Below are positions 25,335 to 34,660 of a stretch of DNA of 64,000 bases, piece after piece. Source of the stretch: Chromatiaceae bacterium (GTDB lineage Bacteria > Pseudomonadota > Gammaproteobacteria > Chromatiales > Chromatiaceae). A program made the position numbers and the translations under genes. Position 1 is the stretch's first letter. Every line of letters starts with the position of its first letter. The stretch covers positions 806,001 to 870,000 of the forward strand of contig CP037918.1 of NCBI GenBank assembly GCA_019356535.1, given 5' to 3'. The notes beneath the pieces were generated by a model, which was not told the DNA's origin, ran no database searches, and saw nothing but the letters and a program-made list of their open reading frames with translations.

Positions 25335-27116
25335 ATGCGCACCCACTATTGTGGCGAAATCAATGCCGACTTCATCGACCAGACCGTGGAACTGTGTGGC
25401 TGGGTCAACCGGCGTCGTGACCATGGCGGCGTGATCTTCATCGACCTGCGCGACCGCAGTGGGGTCGTGCAGGTAGTCTACGACCCTGACGTGGAGGACG
25501 TGTTTGCCACCGCCGAGCAGGTGCGCAACGAGTTCGTGCTGCGCATCAAGGGTCGGGTACGGGCGCGCCCCGAGGGCACGGTGAATCCTGACCTGCCCAC
25601 CGGCGAGATCGAGATCCTGGGCAAGGAGCTGGAGATCCTCAACCGTGCCGAGACGCCCCCTTTCCAGCTCGACGACGAGGATACCTCCGAGGAGCTGCGC
25701 CTGCGCTATCGCTACATCGACCTGCGCAGGCCGCTGATGCAGGAGCGCATCCAGCTGCGCGCCAGGGTCACCCGCGCCCTGCGTCGCTATCTGGACGAGC
25801 AGGGCTTTCTCGATATCGAGACACCCATGCTCACCCGCGCCACTCCCGAGGGCGCGCGCGACTATCTGGTGCCCAGCCGGGTGCATGCCGGCAAGTTCTT
25901 CGCCTTGCCGCAGTCGCCGCAATTGTTCAAGCAGTTGCTGATGATGTCAGGCATGGACCGCTACTACCAGGTCGTGCGCTGCTTCCGTGACGAAGACCTG
26001 CGCGCCGATCGCCAGCCTGAGTTCACCCAGCTCGATCTGGAGATGTCCTTCATCGACGAAGAGCAGATCATGTCCCTCATGGAGGAGATGATCCGGGAGG
26101 TGTTCCGCGAGACTCTGGGTGTGGAGCTGCCCGATCCCTTCCCGCGCATGAGCTATGCCGAGGCCATGCGCCGCTTTGGCTCCGACCGCCCGGACCTGCG
26201 CTGCTCGCTGGAGCTGGTGGATGTGGCCGACCTGCTCACCGACATCGAGTTCAAGGTGTTCGCCGGCCCAGCGAAGGATCCGAAGGGTCGGGTCGCGGCG
26301 CTGCGCCTGCCCGGTGGTGGTCGTCTGAGCCGCAAGGAGATCGACGACTACACCAAGTTCGTCGGCATCTATGGCGCCAAGGGCCTGGCCTACATCAAGG
26401 TCAATGAACTGGCCAATGGCGTGAACGGACTGCAATCGCCCATTCTCAAGTTCATCCCCGATGAGGCGGTGATGGAGATCATGGCGCGCACCGGTGCCGA
26501 GGATGGCGATATCGTATTCTTTGGCGCCGACAAGGCGCAGGTGGTCAATGAAGCCCTGGGCGCGCTGCGGGTCAAGCTGGCCGAGGACCTGGGCCTGATG
26601 GAAGAAGGCTGGCGTCCGTTGTGGGTGGTGGACTTCCCGATGTTCGAATGGGATGAGGGCAGCGATCGCTGGCACGCCCTGCACCACCCCTTCACCGCGC
26701 CGAAGGCCGAGCAGATCGACCTGCTGGAGAGCGATCCCGGCGCCTGTCTCTCACGCGCCTACGACATGGTGCTCAACGGCACCGAAGTGGGTGGCGGTTC
26801 CATCCGTATCCACCAGGAAGCGGTGCAGGAAAAGATCTTTGCTCTGCTCGGCATCGGCGAGGAAGAGGCGAGGGAGAAGTTCGGTTTCCTGCTCGATGCG
26901 CTCAAGTATGGCTGCCCGCCGCACGGTGGCCTGGCCTTCGGCCTGGACCGGCTGGTGATGCTGATGGCTGGCGCGCACTCGATCCGCGACGTGATGGCCT
27001 TCCCCAAGACCCAGAGCGCGAGCTGCCTGCTCACTCAGGCCCCTTCCGAGGTGTCGGCCGAGCAGTTGCGTGAGCTGCACATCCGTGTGCGCGCACAGGA
27101 AAAGCGGTCCGGCTGA
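25335..27116 (+). CDS. aspS: Aspartyl-tRNA synthetase
   Basis: This 593-residue class II synthetase attaches aspartate to tRNA-Asp. An N-terminal OB-fold anticodon domain ([21 protein letters not shown]) is followed by the catalytic domain with motif 2 [18 protein letters not shown], the bacterial GAD insertion (about residues 290-420), and motif 3 [12 protein letters not shown]. The length is standard for the bacterial type. The sequence alone does not tell whether it also charges tRNA-Asn. Confidence 0.96.
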   Translation: MRTHYCGEINADFIDQTVELCGWVNRRRDHGGVIFIDLRDRSGVVQVVYDPDVEDVFATAEQVRNEFVLRIKGRVRARPEGTVNPDLPTGEIEILGKELEILNRAETPPFQLDDEDTSEELRLRYRYIDLRRPLMQERIQLRARVTRALRRYLDEQGFLDIETPMLTRATPEGARDYLVPSRVHAGKFFALPQSPQLFKQLLMMSGMDRYYQVVRCFRDEDLRADRQPEFTQLDLEMSFIDEEQIMSLMEEMIREVFRETLGVELPDPFPRMSYAEAMRRFGSDRPDLRCSLELVDVADLLTDIEFKVFAGPAKDPKGRVAALRLPGGGRLSRKEIDDYTKFVGIYGAKGLAYIKVNELANGVNGLQSPILKFIPDEAVMEIMARTGAEDGDIVFFGADKAQVVNEALGALRVKLAEDLGLMEEGWRPLWVVDFPMFEWDEGSDRWHALHHPFTAPKAEQIDLLESDPGACLSRAYDMVLNGTEVGGGSIRIHQEAVQEKIFALLGIGEEEAREKFGFLLDALKYGCPPHGGLAFGLDRLVMLMAGAHSIRDVMAFPKTQSASCLLTQAPSEVSAEQLRELHIRVRAQEKRSG

Positions 27117-27122
27117 TCCGTC

Positions 27123-29549
27123 TCAGCCGCTGGCCAGGGACAGGCCCGGGGCCTGGGGCTCGTAAGCGCCCAGTTCATCGATGGGCATGGGACGGCAGAT
27201 GCCGTAACCCTGGACGAAGTCCACCCCGGCCTCGCGCAGCATGTGCACCACGCGCTCGTTCTCCACGAACTCGGCGATGGTGCGCAACTGCATGGCCCGT
27301 CCGATCTCGCTGATGGAACGTACCATGGCCGCGTCGATGCGATCGTGTTCCATATCCTTGACGAAGGCGCCGTCGATCTTCAGGTAGTCCACCGGCAGGT
27401 GCTTGAGGTAGGCGAAGGACGACAGGCCGCTGCCGAAGTCGTCCAGCGCGAAGCGGGCGCCGTGGTCGCGCAGTGTCTGGATGAAGTACTGGGCCTTCTT
27501 GATACTGGTGATCGCGGCTGTTTCGGTGATCTCGAAGCACAGGCGGCCCCAGGGGATGCCGAAACGTTCGACTTCGTGGATCAGGAATTCCAGGAACTCG
27601 TCGTTGGCGATGGATTGGCCCGAGAGATTGATGGCGATCTTGTCCAGGCGTTTGAAGCTGGCGGGATGGGTCTGCCAGTGTTTGCATACCGCGCGCACCA
27701 CCCAGCGGTCGATCCGGCTCATCAGGTGGTAGCGCTCGGCGCCGGGGATGAAGGCGCCGGGCGGGATGATGCGGCCGTCCTCCCCGATCATGCGCACCAA
27801 CACCTCGGCGCTCCAGTCGCTGCTGTGGTGCTGGATGGGCAGTATGGGCTGTGCCCAGAGGCAGAAGCGGTCCTGTTCCAGTGCCTCGCGAATCAACGCT
27901 GTCTGCGAGATCTCCTCGCGACGGCGTTGTTCCTCGTTACCCTCGGGACGGTACACCACGACCTGGTCGCGGCCGTTTTCCTTGGCAATGTAGCAGGCTG
28001 AATCGGCCGCGGTCAGCGCATCGGTCACGCTGAGGATGTGCCGGTCGATCAGAACCAGGCCGATGGAGACGCCCACGCCGAAAGTGCGGCCTTCCCAGTC
28101 GAAGCGGAAGCTGCGGATCAGCTCGCGCAGTTCCTCGGCGATGCGGCGCCCGTCTTCCACATCACAGTAGGGCAACAGCACCGCGAACTCGTCCCCGCCG
28201 AGTCGCGCCAGGGTGTCGGTCTCGCGCAGCCGCGTTCCCAGGCGGCTGGTGAGTTGGCGCAGCATCTGGTCGCCGGCATCGTGTCCGCAGTTGTCGTTGA
28301 TCAGCTTGAACTGGTCGAGGTCGAGGTACAACAGCACGTGGCGGGCATTGCCCGGGCGGTCGGCGATCAGTGCCTGCAGGCGGCGTTCGAACTCGCGGCG
28401 GTTGATCAGCGAGGTGAGGTCGTCGTGCGAGGCCTGCCAGGACAGGATCTCGCGCATGCGCTTCTCCGAGGTCACGTCCTGCAACACCACTACGCTGCCG
28501 ATGATCTCGCCGGCTGCCGAACGCAAGGGGGCGATGCGGCCACTGATGTAGATGCTCTCGTGGTCATCGAAGCGGATCTCCGGCTGGCCATCGATCTCGT
28601 TCGAGTGGCCGTGTTCCAGAGTGCTTTTCAGGTATTGGCGAACCTTGCGCCGGTGGTCCAGGCCGGTGAATCGCAGCAGGTCGGTGAGCAGGCGGTCCAG
28701 GATGCCGTCTTCCTCGCGCCGCAGCAGGCGACAGGCCGCACGGTTGGCGGAGTTGATGCGGCCACGGGCATCGGTGGTGATCACCGCCTCGTGGATGGAC
28801 TGCAGAGTGATCTGTGCGAACTCCTTTTCGCGGTGCAGGGTTTCTTCGGTTTCTTTCTGGGCGGTGAGGTCGCGCAGGATGAGCAGGGTAAACGATGCCG
28901 CATCGCACTCGACCTGTGACACGCTGACCTCAGCGGGGAAATGCCGGCCCGAGCCATGGATGGCGGTGAGTTGCCGGTTGCCATTGTCATCGGCCAGAAC
29001 CTGATCGAGGGAAAGCCCCGGCAGGATGGTGTGGATATGTGCTCCCAGTACCTGCGCGTCGTTCAGGCCCAGCAGCTCGTGGGCTGCCCGGTTCATGTCG
29101 ACGATGCGTTGCCGGTCGTCCAGCGTGATGATGACATCCCGGATGTTTTCGATGATCCGGTGCGCCTGCATGGCCATGACGCGCTTCCCCTGGTCTGCGA
29201 TCAGGAGAGTGACCTCCAGCAGGCACGAGGGGGCGTCCTCGATCTCCAGCGGCTGGATCGAGATAGAGAGCCGGGGCGGGGAGCCCTCACCGAGGTTGGC
29301 GCAGAAAGGGTTGGTGATTTCGAGCTGACTTTCCTGGCCGGTTTCGAGTGCGTCCGCGATGGCCAGCCGCAACGATTCGGGCAGCTTTGGAAAATGCTGA
29401 TCCAGCCGATCGCCCTGGATGTCACCGGGATGGCGGGGACAGAAGAGGGCCATCCGCTCGTTCCACAGGCGGATCCGGCCGTGTGCGTCGAGGATGATCA
29501 GTCCTGGAGCAGTTCTCGAGCCCCCGGAATTCATCGTAACGCCTGTCAT
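27123..29549 (-). CDS. PAS-GGDEF-EAL protein (c-di-GMP turnover)
   Basis: This roughly 808-residue cytosolic sensor has an N-terminal PAS-like region and two further PAS domains (around 120-240 and 245-365), a GGDEF domain with intact GGDEF at about 451-455, and an EAL domain from about 530. The EAL motif itself reads EVL (about residue 582), but the other phosphodiesterase residues are present (FEITETAAI, DDFGSGLSS, LKIDGAFV, AEFVEN). The enzyme therefore probably retains both synthesis and hydrolysis potential, with PAS input setting the balance. I chose the ATG at 29549 with AGGGAG upstream; 29534 and 29615 are alternatives. No membrane segment is seen. Confidence 0.88.
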   Translation of the reverse strand: MTGVTMNSGGSRTAPGLIILDAHGRIRLWNERMALFCPRHPGDIQGDRLDQHFPKLPESLRLAIADALETGQESQLEITNPFCANLGEGSPPRLSISIQPLEIEDAPSCLLEVTLLIADQGKRVMAMQAHRIIENIRDVIITLDDRQRIVDMNRAAHELLGLNDAQVLGAHIHTILPGLSLDQVLADDNGNRQLTAIHGSGRHFPAEVSVSQVECDAASFTLLILRDLTAQKETEETLHREKEFAQITLQSIHEAVITTDARGRINSANRAACRLLRREEDGILDRLLTDLLRFTGLDHRRKVRQYLKSTLEHGHSNEIDGQPEIRFDDHESIYISGRIAPLRSAAGEIIGSVVVLQDVTSEKRMREILSWQASHDDLTSLINRREFERRLQALIADRPGNARHVLLYLDLDQFKLINDNCGHDAGDQMLRQLTSRLGTRLRETDTLARLGGDEFAVLLPYCDVEDGRRIAEELRELIRSFRFDWEGRTFGVGVSIGLVLIDRHILSVTDALTAADSACYIAKENGRDQVVVYRPEGNEEQRRREEISQTALIREALEQDRFCLWAQPILPIQHHSSDWSAEVLVRMIGEDGRIIPPGAFIPGAERYHLMSRIDRWVVRAVCKHWQTHPASFKRLDKIAINLSGQSIANDEFLEFLIHEVERFGIPWGRLCFEITETAAITSIKKAQYFIQTLRDHGARFALDDFGSGLSSFAYLKHLPVDYLKIDGAFVKDMEHDRIDAAMVRSISEIGRAMQLRTIAEFVENERVVHMLREAGVDFVQGYGICRPMPIDELGAYEPQAPGLSLASG

Positions 29550-29644
29550 CGGCCACGCTCCCTGGTGCCGGCGCGACGGGCGAGGAATGCCCTGGGCGAC
29601 AGGTGTCGCAGACATGGCTTCCCGCGGGCGACAAGCTGCAGGAC

Positions 29645-29668
29645 CATGCCGGCGGCCCTTCCGGCATG
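29645..29668. repeat. Perfect palindrome CATGCCGG-N8-CCGGCATG
   Basis: The 8-bp arms are perfect. The arm sequence matches that at 22337-22355. It is probably a small dispersed element. Confidence 0.6.
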
Positions 29669-29740
29669 ACAGGGGGTCGGACGATTCCAGTGTTGCATGA
29701 TCGGCATCGAAGCCCTGTGTGGGTTCAAACTCTGTGGTTT

Positions 29741-29789
29741 GGCGACCGGATGGCCGAAATCTTTAACGTCAGGATTGCACCCGGTCGCC
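29741..29789. repeat. 9-bp inverted repeat with 31-base spacer
   Basis: GGCGACCGG and CCGGTCGCC are perfect complements in the leader of nudB/GGDEF-EAL. They could form a structured RNA or be part of a dispersed repeat. Confidence 0.5.
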
Positions 29790-29971
29790 GGGATGGGATG
29801 ATAACCAACTGATTCCATTGCTGTACCATCGGGTGTTGGTCGGTATCGAGACGCAACCGCCCGGAAATCCGCTCCTGGGCTACTGGTTCGCTCGGAGAAC
29901 CGCCTGAGAACGCCCGGTTCGGCACGATCATCGTGCCCCGGGGCAACGTGGGGAGCAAGGGGACTTCATGA

Positions 29972-30490
29972 ATGGCCTTCCGCAGACCCGAGTCCGTGCT
30001 GGTGCTGGTGTGCAATGACCGCGGCGAAGTCTTGCTGCTGGAGCGGCGCTCGCCGGTCGGTTTCTGGCAGTCGGTTACCGGCGGCCTGCGGCGTGGTGAA
30101 AGCCCGCACATGGCGGCGCGCCGCGAACTGTTCGAGGAGACCGGCTTCGACCATGCGGTACCGCTGTTCGACCTGCGCGAGCAGCGGCGTTTCCCCATCG
30201 TGCCGCCGTGGCGTGCGCGTTACGCACCCGATGTGCACAGCAACCTGGAACACGGCTTCCTGGCCTGCGTGCACGGTCGCCGCATCCCGCGGCTACGCCC
30301 CGCCGAGCATGTGCGCTGGCGCTGGCTGCCGGCGCGCGAGGCGGCCGCACGGGTCTTTTCCTGGACCAACCGCGAGGCCATCGAGCATCATGCCGAGGCC
30401 TGTCGCGCGGGCGTCACTTCTTGGGTGGGGCAGGCGGGTTGGGTGAGTTGGGCACGATGGCCACCTCGTCGCCGGGATCGAGGCGGGTAA
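29972..30490 (+). CDS. nudB: Nudix hydrolase, dihydroneopterin triphosphate diphosphatase type
   Basis: This 172-residue Nudix enzyme has a perfect Nudix box, GLRRGESPHMAARRELFEETGF, at about residues 36-57. The opening RRPESVLVLVCNDRGEVLLLERR and the phrase GFWQSVTGG match NudB, which removes pyrophosphate from dihydroneopterin triphosphate in folate synthesis. The C-terminal roughly 25 residues (Trp/Arg-rich) run past the usual end of about 148 and overlap the convergent DUF971 gene by 77 bases, so they may be a late addition by loss of a stop codon. pabB, another folate gene, is 14 kb away. Confidence 0.82.
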   Translation: MAFRRPESVLVLVCNDRGEVLLLERRSPVGFWQSVTGGLRRGESPHMAARRELFEETGFDHAVPLFDLREQRRFPIVPPWRARYAPDVHSNLEHGFLACVHGRRIPRLRPAEHVRWRWLPAREAAARVFSWTNREAIEHHAEACRAGVTSWVGQAGWVSWARWPPRRRDRGG

Positions 30491-31070
30491 AGGGCTCGGC
30501 GAACTGCTTGTTGACCGTCACCCGTACATGTTCCGGTGCCAGCAGGTAGCCGCGTTCGCCCTTGACCTTCTGCAGCCAGGTGAGCAGCGATTCGACATCG
30601 GTCACGCTCGGCGGCGGGGTCAGTTCCTCGGTCTCGCGGCGCATCATGCGTGCCAGGTAGTTGAAGTAGAGCACGGTGATGCGGCGCTGGGCCTCAGGCT
30701 TGTCGCCCAGGCGATCGCCTTGGCGACTGTAGCCGGCGGCGGCCAAGCGGTCGAGATAGTCCTGCCAGTAGCGCTCCTGGTGGATGCCCAGGTCGTAGAG
30801 CGTCTCCCAGGAATAGATGCTGGTGTCGTGGCCGTCGTCGAAGACGATGCGCACGGCATAGGTACCCTGGGGCTCGATGCGCTCGATGTTGACCTGCTCC
30901 TTGCCCACGATCGGGGCATCGCGCGTGACCTCTTCGGCGGCACGCGAATACACCCGCAGGTATTCGCAGGGGTAGGAGAAGGACTGCCCGTCCGAGAAGG
31001 TGATATTGAGCAGACGGGACTTGCGGTGCAGGTTGATCTCGGTAGGGACCGGGTGTTCGTTCTTGCTCAT
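30414..31070 (-). CDS. DUF971 - MoaD/ThiS-like fusion protein
   Basis: This 218-residue protein has, at residues 8-100, a DUF971 domain (gamma-butyrobetaine hydroxylase N-terminal-like; LLNITFSDGQSFSYPCEYLR, IVFDDGHDTSIYSWETLYDLG). Residues about 127-212 match the MoaD fold: ITVLYFNYLARMMRRETEEL, a helical middle, HVRVTVNKQF and LDPGDEVAIVPN. MoaD normally ends in Gly-Gly for thiocarboxylation; here the tail is SPNPPAPPKK, so it cannot act as a normal sulfur carrier. Alone, DUF971 is linked to iron-sulfur metabolism. The gene is convergent with nudB. The fusion and the missing GG are direct observations; the function is unknown. Confidence 0.8.
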   Translation of the reverse strand: MSKNEHPVPTEINLHRKSRLLNITFSDGQSFSYPCEYLRVYSRAAEEVTRDAPIVGKEQVNIERIEPQGTYAVRIVFDDGHDTSIYSWETLYDLGIHQERYWQDYLDRLAAAGYSRQGDRLGDKPEAQRRITVLYFNYLARMMRRETEELTPPPSVTDVESLLTWLQKVKGERGYLLAPEHVRVTVNKQFAEPFTRLDPGDEVAIVPNSPNPPAPPKK

Positions 31071-31147
31071 GAGTTCTCGCCTGACGGGATGGGACAGGGT
31101 CGAATGCTGGCACGCTGGGCGGGCCGGTTCAACTGGCGGCTTGGGGC

Positions 31148-32509
31148 TCAGGCGGCCTGGCGGCGCAGTGCGCGGATTTGCTCGGCAAGTTGCTGGCCAG
31201 CCTTGCGGAAGGCGCGGAAGGCCGCATCATCGAGCGTGCCGCCGTCGGCGAACAGCACGCCGAGGGGGCGTTGCTCCACGAACAGTGACATGGCGAAGAA
31301 GCCGCCGGCCGATTGCGCATCCAGGGGCAGAGGGCGCAGCAGGGACAGGTATTTTTCGCGGTTCTCCGCGCGGATCCATACCGCGCGTGGTTGGGTCAGC
31401 AGCAGGCTGAACAGGTGCCTGGCGCGCAGCGGGAGTGCCAGCTTGCGCATCGGGCTGTCCGGCGGCCCGCCAAGCACCAGGCGGGCGCGCAGGACCTTGC
31501 GTTCGCGGTCGGGCATGGCCAGCAGGATGCGGTCCACGCCACAGGCTTGACGGATCTCGCGCAGCTGGTTGCCGAGCAGCTGTTGCAGCCCCCCGGTTGC
31601 CTGGCGGGACGGCGTGCGCCGGTAGTCGCGTCCGCGCAGGGCCGGCACTTCGACCTCGTGCTCGCCGCCGGGCAGAAGGATCAGCTCGCGCGCCGCCAGC
31701 GGGTAGCCGAAGGGATGCAGCCTGCGCGCGGCCTCTACCGCCTGCCGGTGCCACCAGGTGGCGGCGTCATGGTGATGGTGCGGCAGCAGGCCGGCCAGTA
31801 TCTCGATGTGCAGGCGATGTTCTTCTTCCGGCCAGCCCGCGGCGCCGACCAGCGCGAGGCGTGAAGCCAGCGAGACCGATTGCGGCAGGCGATTGGCGGG
31901 GTCCCAGTCGCTGATCACCTCACGTGCCAGGCGCGGCAGCGTCCACTCCATCGCCAGCCGTCGGTTGACCTTTTTCAGCGGCTGTCCCAGTTCGGCGGTG
32001 AAGGCGACCGAGAAGCTCACGCCGTCGCGCATGGCGTTGGTGGCACGCGCGGCGGCCTCGAAGTCCGTGGCCCACAGCGCCAGCACGGCCGGGTGCTGCA
32101 ACAGCGCGGCCACGCGCATCTCCACCGGGTGACTGAAGCCCATCACCCGACCGATTTGCTCAGCGTACCAGCCGGCATGTGCGGCCTGGCTGGCGGCGAA
32201 GGCGGGCGAAAGGATGTGTTGCAGGGGAGGGCGGTCGAGTACCGGCAGTTGCTCGAAGGCACGACGAAAGGCCTCGCGTCCGATCAGCGAGAGGGCGTGC
32301 GCCGGACCGGTCAGCTCGTCCACCGTCCCCCGGCGCAGGCGCTCGGCGGCCCGGTAAAGCGCCAGGGTGGCCACCGGATCGCACAGCAACACCGCTTCGA
32401 AATCCTGGTGGGTGCTGCGCGGGTTGGCCAGCAGGGCGCGCACCCGGCGTGCCGTCTCCGGCATGACGGGGGGACGGGCGCGGCTCAGGGTGGCAAGACG
32501 ACGGGACAT
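31148..32509 (-). CDS. HDOD-domain protein
   Basis: This 453-residue cytosolic protein has an N-terminal HDOD region: MSRRLATLSRARPPVMPETA leads into VLLCDPVATLALYRAAERL, HALSLIGREAFRRAFEQLP and a helical stretch with VAALLQHPAVLALWA. HDOD domains resemble HD phosphohydrolases without metal ligands and serve in signalling. The C-terminal part (about 290-450) looks like a GAF-type sensor fold (LLAMPDRERKVLRARLV, FFAMSLFVEQRPLGVLFADGG). The ATG at 32509 starts right at the HDOD homology. The frame stays open for 1.3 kb upstream, but that part is antisense to yebC and ruvC and is not coding. The signal is unknown. Confidence 0.75.
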   Translation of the reverse strand: MSRRLATLSRARPPVMPETARRVRALLANPRSTHQDFEAVLLCDPVATLALYRAAERLRRGTVDELTGPAHALSLIGREAFRRAFEQLPVLDRPPLQHILSPAFAASQAAHAGWYAEQIGRVMGFSHPVEMRVAALLQHPAVLALWATDFEAAARATNAMRDGVSFSVAFTAELGQPLKKVNRRLAMEWTLPRLAREVISDWDPANRLPQSVSLASRLALVGAAGWPEEEHRLHIEILAGLLPHHHHDAATWWHRQAVEAARRLHPFGYPLAARELILLPGGEHEVEVPALRGRDYRRTPSRQATGGLQQLLGNQLREIRQACGVDRILLAMPDRERKVLRARLVLGGPPDSPMRKLALPLRARHLFSLLLTQPRAVWIRAENREKYLSLLRPLPLDAQSAGGFFAMSLFVEQRPLGVLFADGGTLDDAAFRAFRKAGQQLAEQIRALRRQAA

Positions 32510-32603
32510 GAAGCGGCGTGCTCGGGCAGCAGTGGTTCCTGCTCCTGGTTGTCGGCCGTTGTGTCGGGGACTTGAGCACGCGGCCGGCGACGGGCGGGTC
32601 TGG

Positions 32604-32609
32604 TAAAAT
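32604..32609 (+). promoter_or_regulatory. Putative -10 element of yebC
   Basis: TAAAAT stands 38 bases before the yebC start. No good -35 is visible at normal spacing. Confidence 0.35.
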
Positions 32610-32647
32610 CGCCGCGATTCCGAATTCCACGCACGACGAGGTATCTC

Positions 32648-33394
32648 ATGGCAGGTCACAGCAAGTGGGCCAATATCAAGCACAAGAAGGCCGCCAACGA
32701 CAAGAAGCGCGGCAAGCTCTGGTCGAAGCTGATCCGCGAGGTCACGGTGGCAGCCAAGGAAGGTGGGGGGGACCTGGACTCCAACCCGCGCCTGCGCCTG
32801 GCGGTGGACAAGGCCAAGAGCGCCAACATGCCCAGCGACACCATCGAGCGCGCTATCAAGCGCGGTGCCGGGGGCGAGGAGCAGGGCAACTACGACGAGA
32901 TCCGCTATGAGGGCTATGCCCCTGGCGGCATTGCGGTGATCGTGGATTGCCTGACCGACAACCGCAACCGCACCGCTTCGGAAGTCCGCCATGCTTTCAC
33001 CAAGCACGGCGGCAACTTGGGCACTGACGGTTCGGTGGCCTATATGTTCAAGAAGCGCGGGGTCATCAGCTTTGCCCCCGGTGCCGACGAGGACGCCATC
33101 ATGGAGGCCGCGCTGGAGGCCGGGGCCGAGGACGTGGTGACCCATGACGACGGTTCCATCGATGTCTATACCGAGCCGGGCGACTTCGAGGCGGTGCGCG
33201 ACGGCCTGATCGGCGCCGGCCTGGAACCGGCCAATGCCGAGATCACCTTCGAGGCCGACACCCTGGTGGCGGTGGAAGGTGAGGCCGCTGAGAAGCTGCT
33301 GAAGATGATCGATTTTCTTGAGGACCTGGACGACGTGCAGGAGGTCTACACCAACGCCGACATCGCCGAGGAGGCGATCGAGGCAGCGGGCTGA
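32648..33394 (+). CDS. yebC: YebC/TACO1-family regulator/translation factor
   Basis: This 248-residue cytosolic protein has the invariant opening [23 protein letters not shown] and the family block [36 protein letters not shown] and [16 protein letters not shown]. Members act as transcription regulators or help ribosomes through polyproline stretches. Its place directly before ruvC-ruvA-ruvB is the standard gammaproteobacterial order. Confidence 0.95.
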   Translation: MAGHSKWANIKHKKAANDKKRGKLWSKLIREVTVAAKEGGGDLDSNPRLRLAVDKAKSANMPSDTIERAIKRGAGGEEQGNYDEIRYEGYAPGGIAVIVDCLTDNRNRTASEVRHAFTKHGGNLGTDGSVAYMFKKRGVISFAPGADEDAIMEAALEAGAEDVVTHDDGSIDVYTEPGDFEAVRDGLIGAGLEPANAEITFEADTLVAVEGEAAEKLLKMIDFLEDLDDVQEVYTNADIAEEAIEAAG

Positions 33395-33400
33395 ACCCGG

Positions 33401-33892
33401 GTGCGCATCCTCGGCATCGATCCCGGCTCGCGGGTGACCGGATTTGGCATCATCGACAGTGACGGCTCGCGCAGCCGGCACGTGGCCAGTGGCTGTGTGC
33501 GTACCGGGGGTGACGACCTGCCGGCCCGTCTCGGCGAGATCTACCGCGAGCTGCATGCCGTGATCGCGGCGCATGGGCCGCAACAGGTGGCCGTGGAGCA
33601 GGTGTTTGTGGCCCGGAATGCCTCGGCCGCGCTCAAGCTGGGGCAGGCGCGCGGTGCGGCCATCGTGGCGGCGGTCGAGCACCGCCTGCCGGTGTACGAA
33701 TACAGCGCGCGCGAGGTCAAGCAGGCACTGGTGGGCAAGGGCAGTGCCGAGAAGGAACAGGTGCAGTACATGGTGCAACTGCTGCTCGGCCTGCAAGGGA
33801 AGATGTCGCTGGACGAGTCCGACGCCCTGGCCATTGCGCTGTGCCATGCACACAACCAGGTGTCGCGGGCACGCCTGGAGGGCAGGGCATGA
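33401..33892 (+). CDS. ruvC: Holliday junction endonuclease RuvC
   Basis: This 163-residue nuclease resolves four-way DNA junctions. Catalytic acids are seen at Asp7 in GIDPGSRVTG, Glu in VAVEQVFVARN and the Asp pair in DESDALAIALCH. The length is slightly short of E. coli RuvC (173) only at the C-terminus. The start is GTG, six bases after the yebC stop. Its stop overlaps the ruvA start. Confidence 0.95.
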   Translation: MRILGIDPGSRVTGFGIIDSDGSRSRHVASGCVRTGGDDLPARLGEIYRELHAVIAAHGPQQVAVEQVFVARNASAALKLGQARGAAIVAAVEHRLPVYEYSAREVKQALVGKGSAEKEQVQYMVQLLLGLQGKMSLDESDALAIALCHAHNQVSRARLEGRA

Positions 33893-34506
33893 TCGGCCGG
33901 CTGCGCGGGCGTATCGTCGAGCGTCGCCCTCCCTTCCTTCTGCTCGATGTCAACGGTGTGGGCTACGAAATCGAAGCGCCCATGTCCACTTTCTACGTGC
34001 TGCCCGAAGGTGAGGCCTCGGTGACCCTGCACACCCACCTGGCGATCCGCGACGATGCCCATGTGCTCTACGGTTTTGCCAGTGCCGCCGACCGCAGTCT
34101 GTTCCGCGCCCTGCTCAAGGTCAGCGGGGTAGGCGGCAAGATGGCGCTGGCCATCCTCTCGGGCATGACCGCTGCGGAGTTCTCGCTTACGGTGCAGGCC
34201 GGCGACGTGGCCGCGCTCACGCGCCTGCCGGGGATCGGAAAGAAGACTGCCGAGCGCCTGATCGTGGAGATGCGCGACCGCCTCGACAAGCTCGAGGGCG
34301 CCGGCCTGCCGGCGGCCGGCGAGGTCGCGCCGGTGGTTGCGCCGCCTGCCGAATCCGCCAGTGAGGAGGCCGTCGCCGCCCTGCTGGCGCTGGGCTACAA
34401 GCCGGCCGAGGCGCAGCGCCTGGTACGTGCGGTAGCGGCCGAGGGCATGGGTACCGAGGAGATCATCCGTGCCGCTCTGCAGGGAGCGGCCGCCAAGGGG
34501 AGATGA
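33889..34506 (+). CDS. ruvA: Holliday junction DNA helicase subunit RuvA
   Basis: This 205-residue protein forms the tetramer that binds the junction and loads RuvB. It opens MIGRLRGRIVERRPPFLLLD, contains the two helix-hairpin-helix motifs (FRALLKVSGVGGKMALAIL and LTRLPGIGKKTAERLIVEM) and a C-terminal RuvB-contact domain (EEAVAALLALGYKPAEA). The ATG overlaps the ruvC stop (ATGA). Confidence 0.95.
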   Translation: MIGRLRGRIVERRPPFLLLDVNGVGYEIEAPMSTFYVLPEGEASVTLHTHLAIRDDAHVLYGFASAADRSLFRALLKVSGVGGKMALAILSGMTAAEFSLTVQAGDVAALTRLPGIGKKTAERLIVEMRDRLDKLEGAGLPAAGEVAPVVAPPAESASEEAVAALLALGYKPAEAQRLVRAVAAEGMGTEEIIRAALQGAAAKGR

Positions 34507-34602
34507 GCCCGGCCCGAACATGTCATCCGTCGTACAGGCCGGAGCGGCGTCCCCGCCGCGAACCTTCGGTTCGGGGTGTCGCTCGGGAGGTGACGGTAGT
34601 AC

Positions 34603-34631
34603 CTGAAAGCGCTCCCGGATTCAGCCATAAT
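34603..34631 (+). promoter_or_regulatory. Putative sigma-70 promoter of ruvB-tol region
   Basis: CTGAAA and CATAAT are separated by 17 bases, in the 154-bp gap between ruvA and ruvB. No SOS (LexA) box is visible near it. Confidence 0.5.
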
Positions 34632-34660
34632 GCGGGGCGTTTCCACCTCGCGGGGATCTC

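Larger units (their letters stand above)
29550..29971. other. Divergent intergenic region with palindromes (GGDEF-EAL / nudB)
   Basis: These 422 bases have no supported gene. They contain two strong inverted repeats: CATGCCGG-N8-CCGGCATG (29645-29668) and GGCGACCGG/CCGGTCGCC (29741-29749 and 29781-29789). Short frames are open in both directions across 29690-29820, but none has a ribosome site. Confidence 0.5.

Noticed and set aside
32510..33853. N-terminal extension of the HDOD gene of about 448 codons
   Set aside because: The extension is antisense to yebC and ruvC; homology begins exactly at the ATG at 32509.
34507..34660. SOS (LexA) control of ruvB
   Set aside because: No CTGT-N8-ACAG site is visible in the gap, although this would be expected in enteric relatives.
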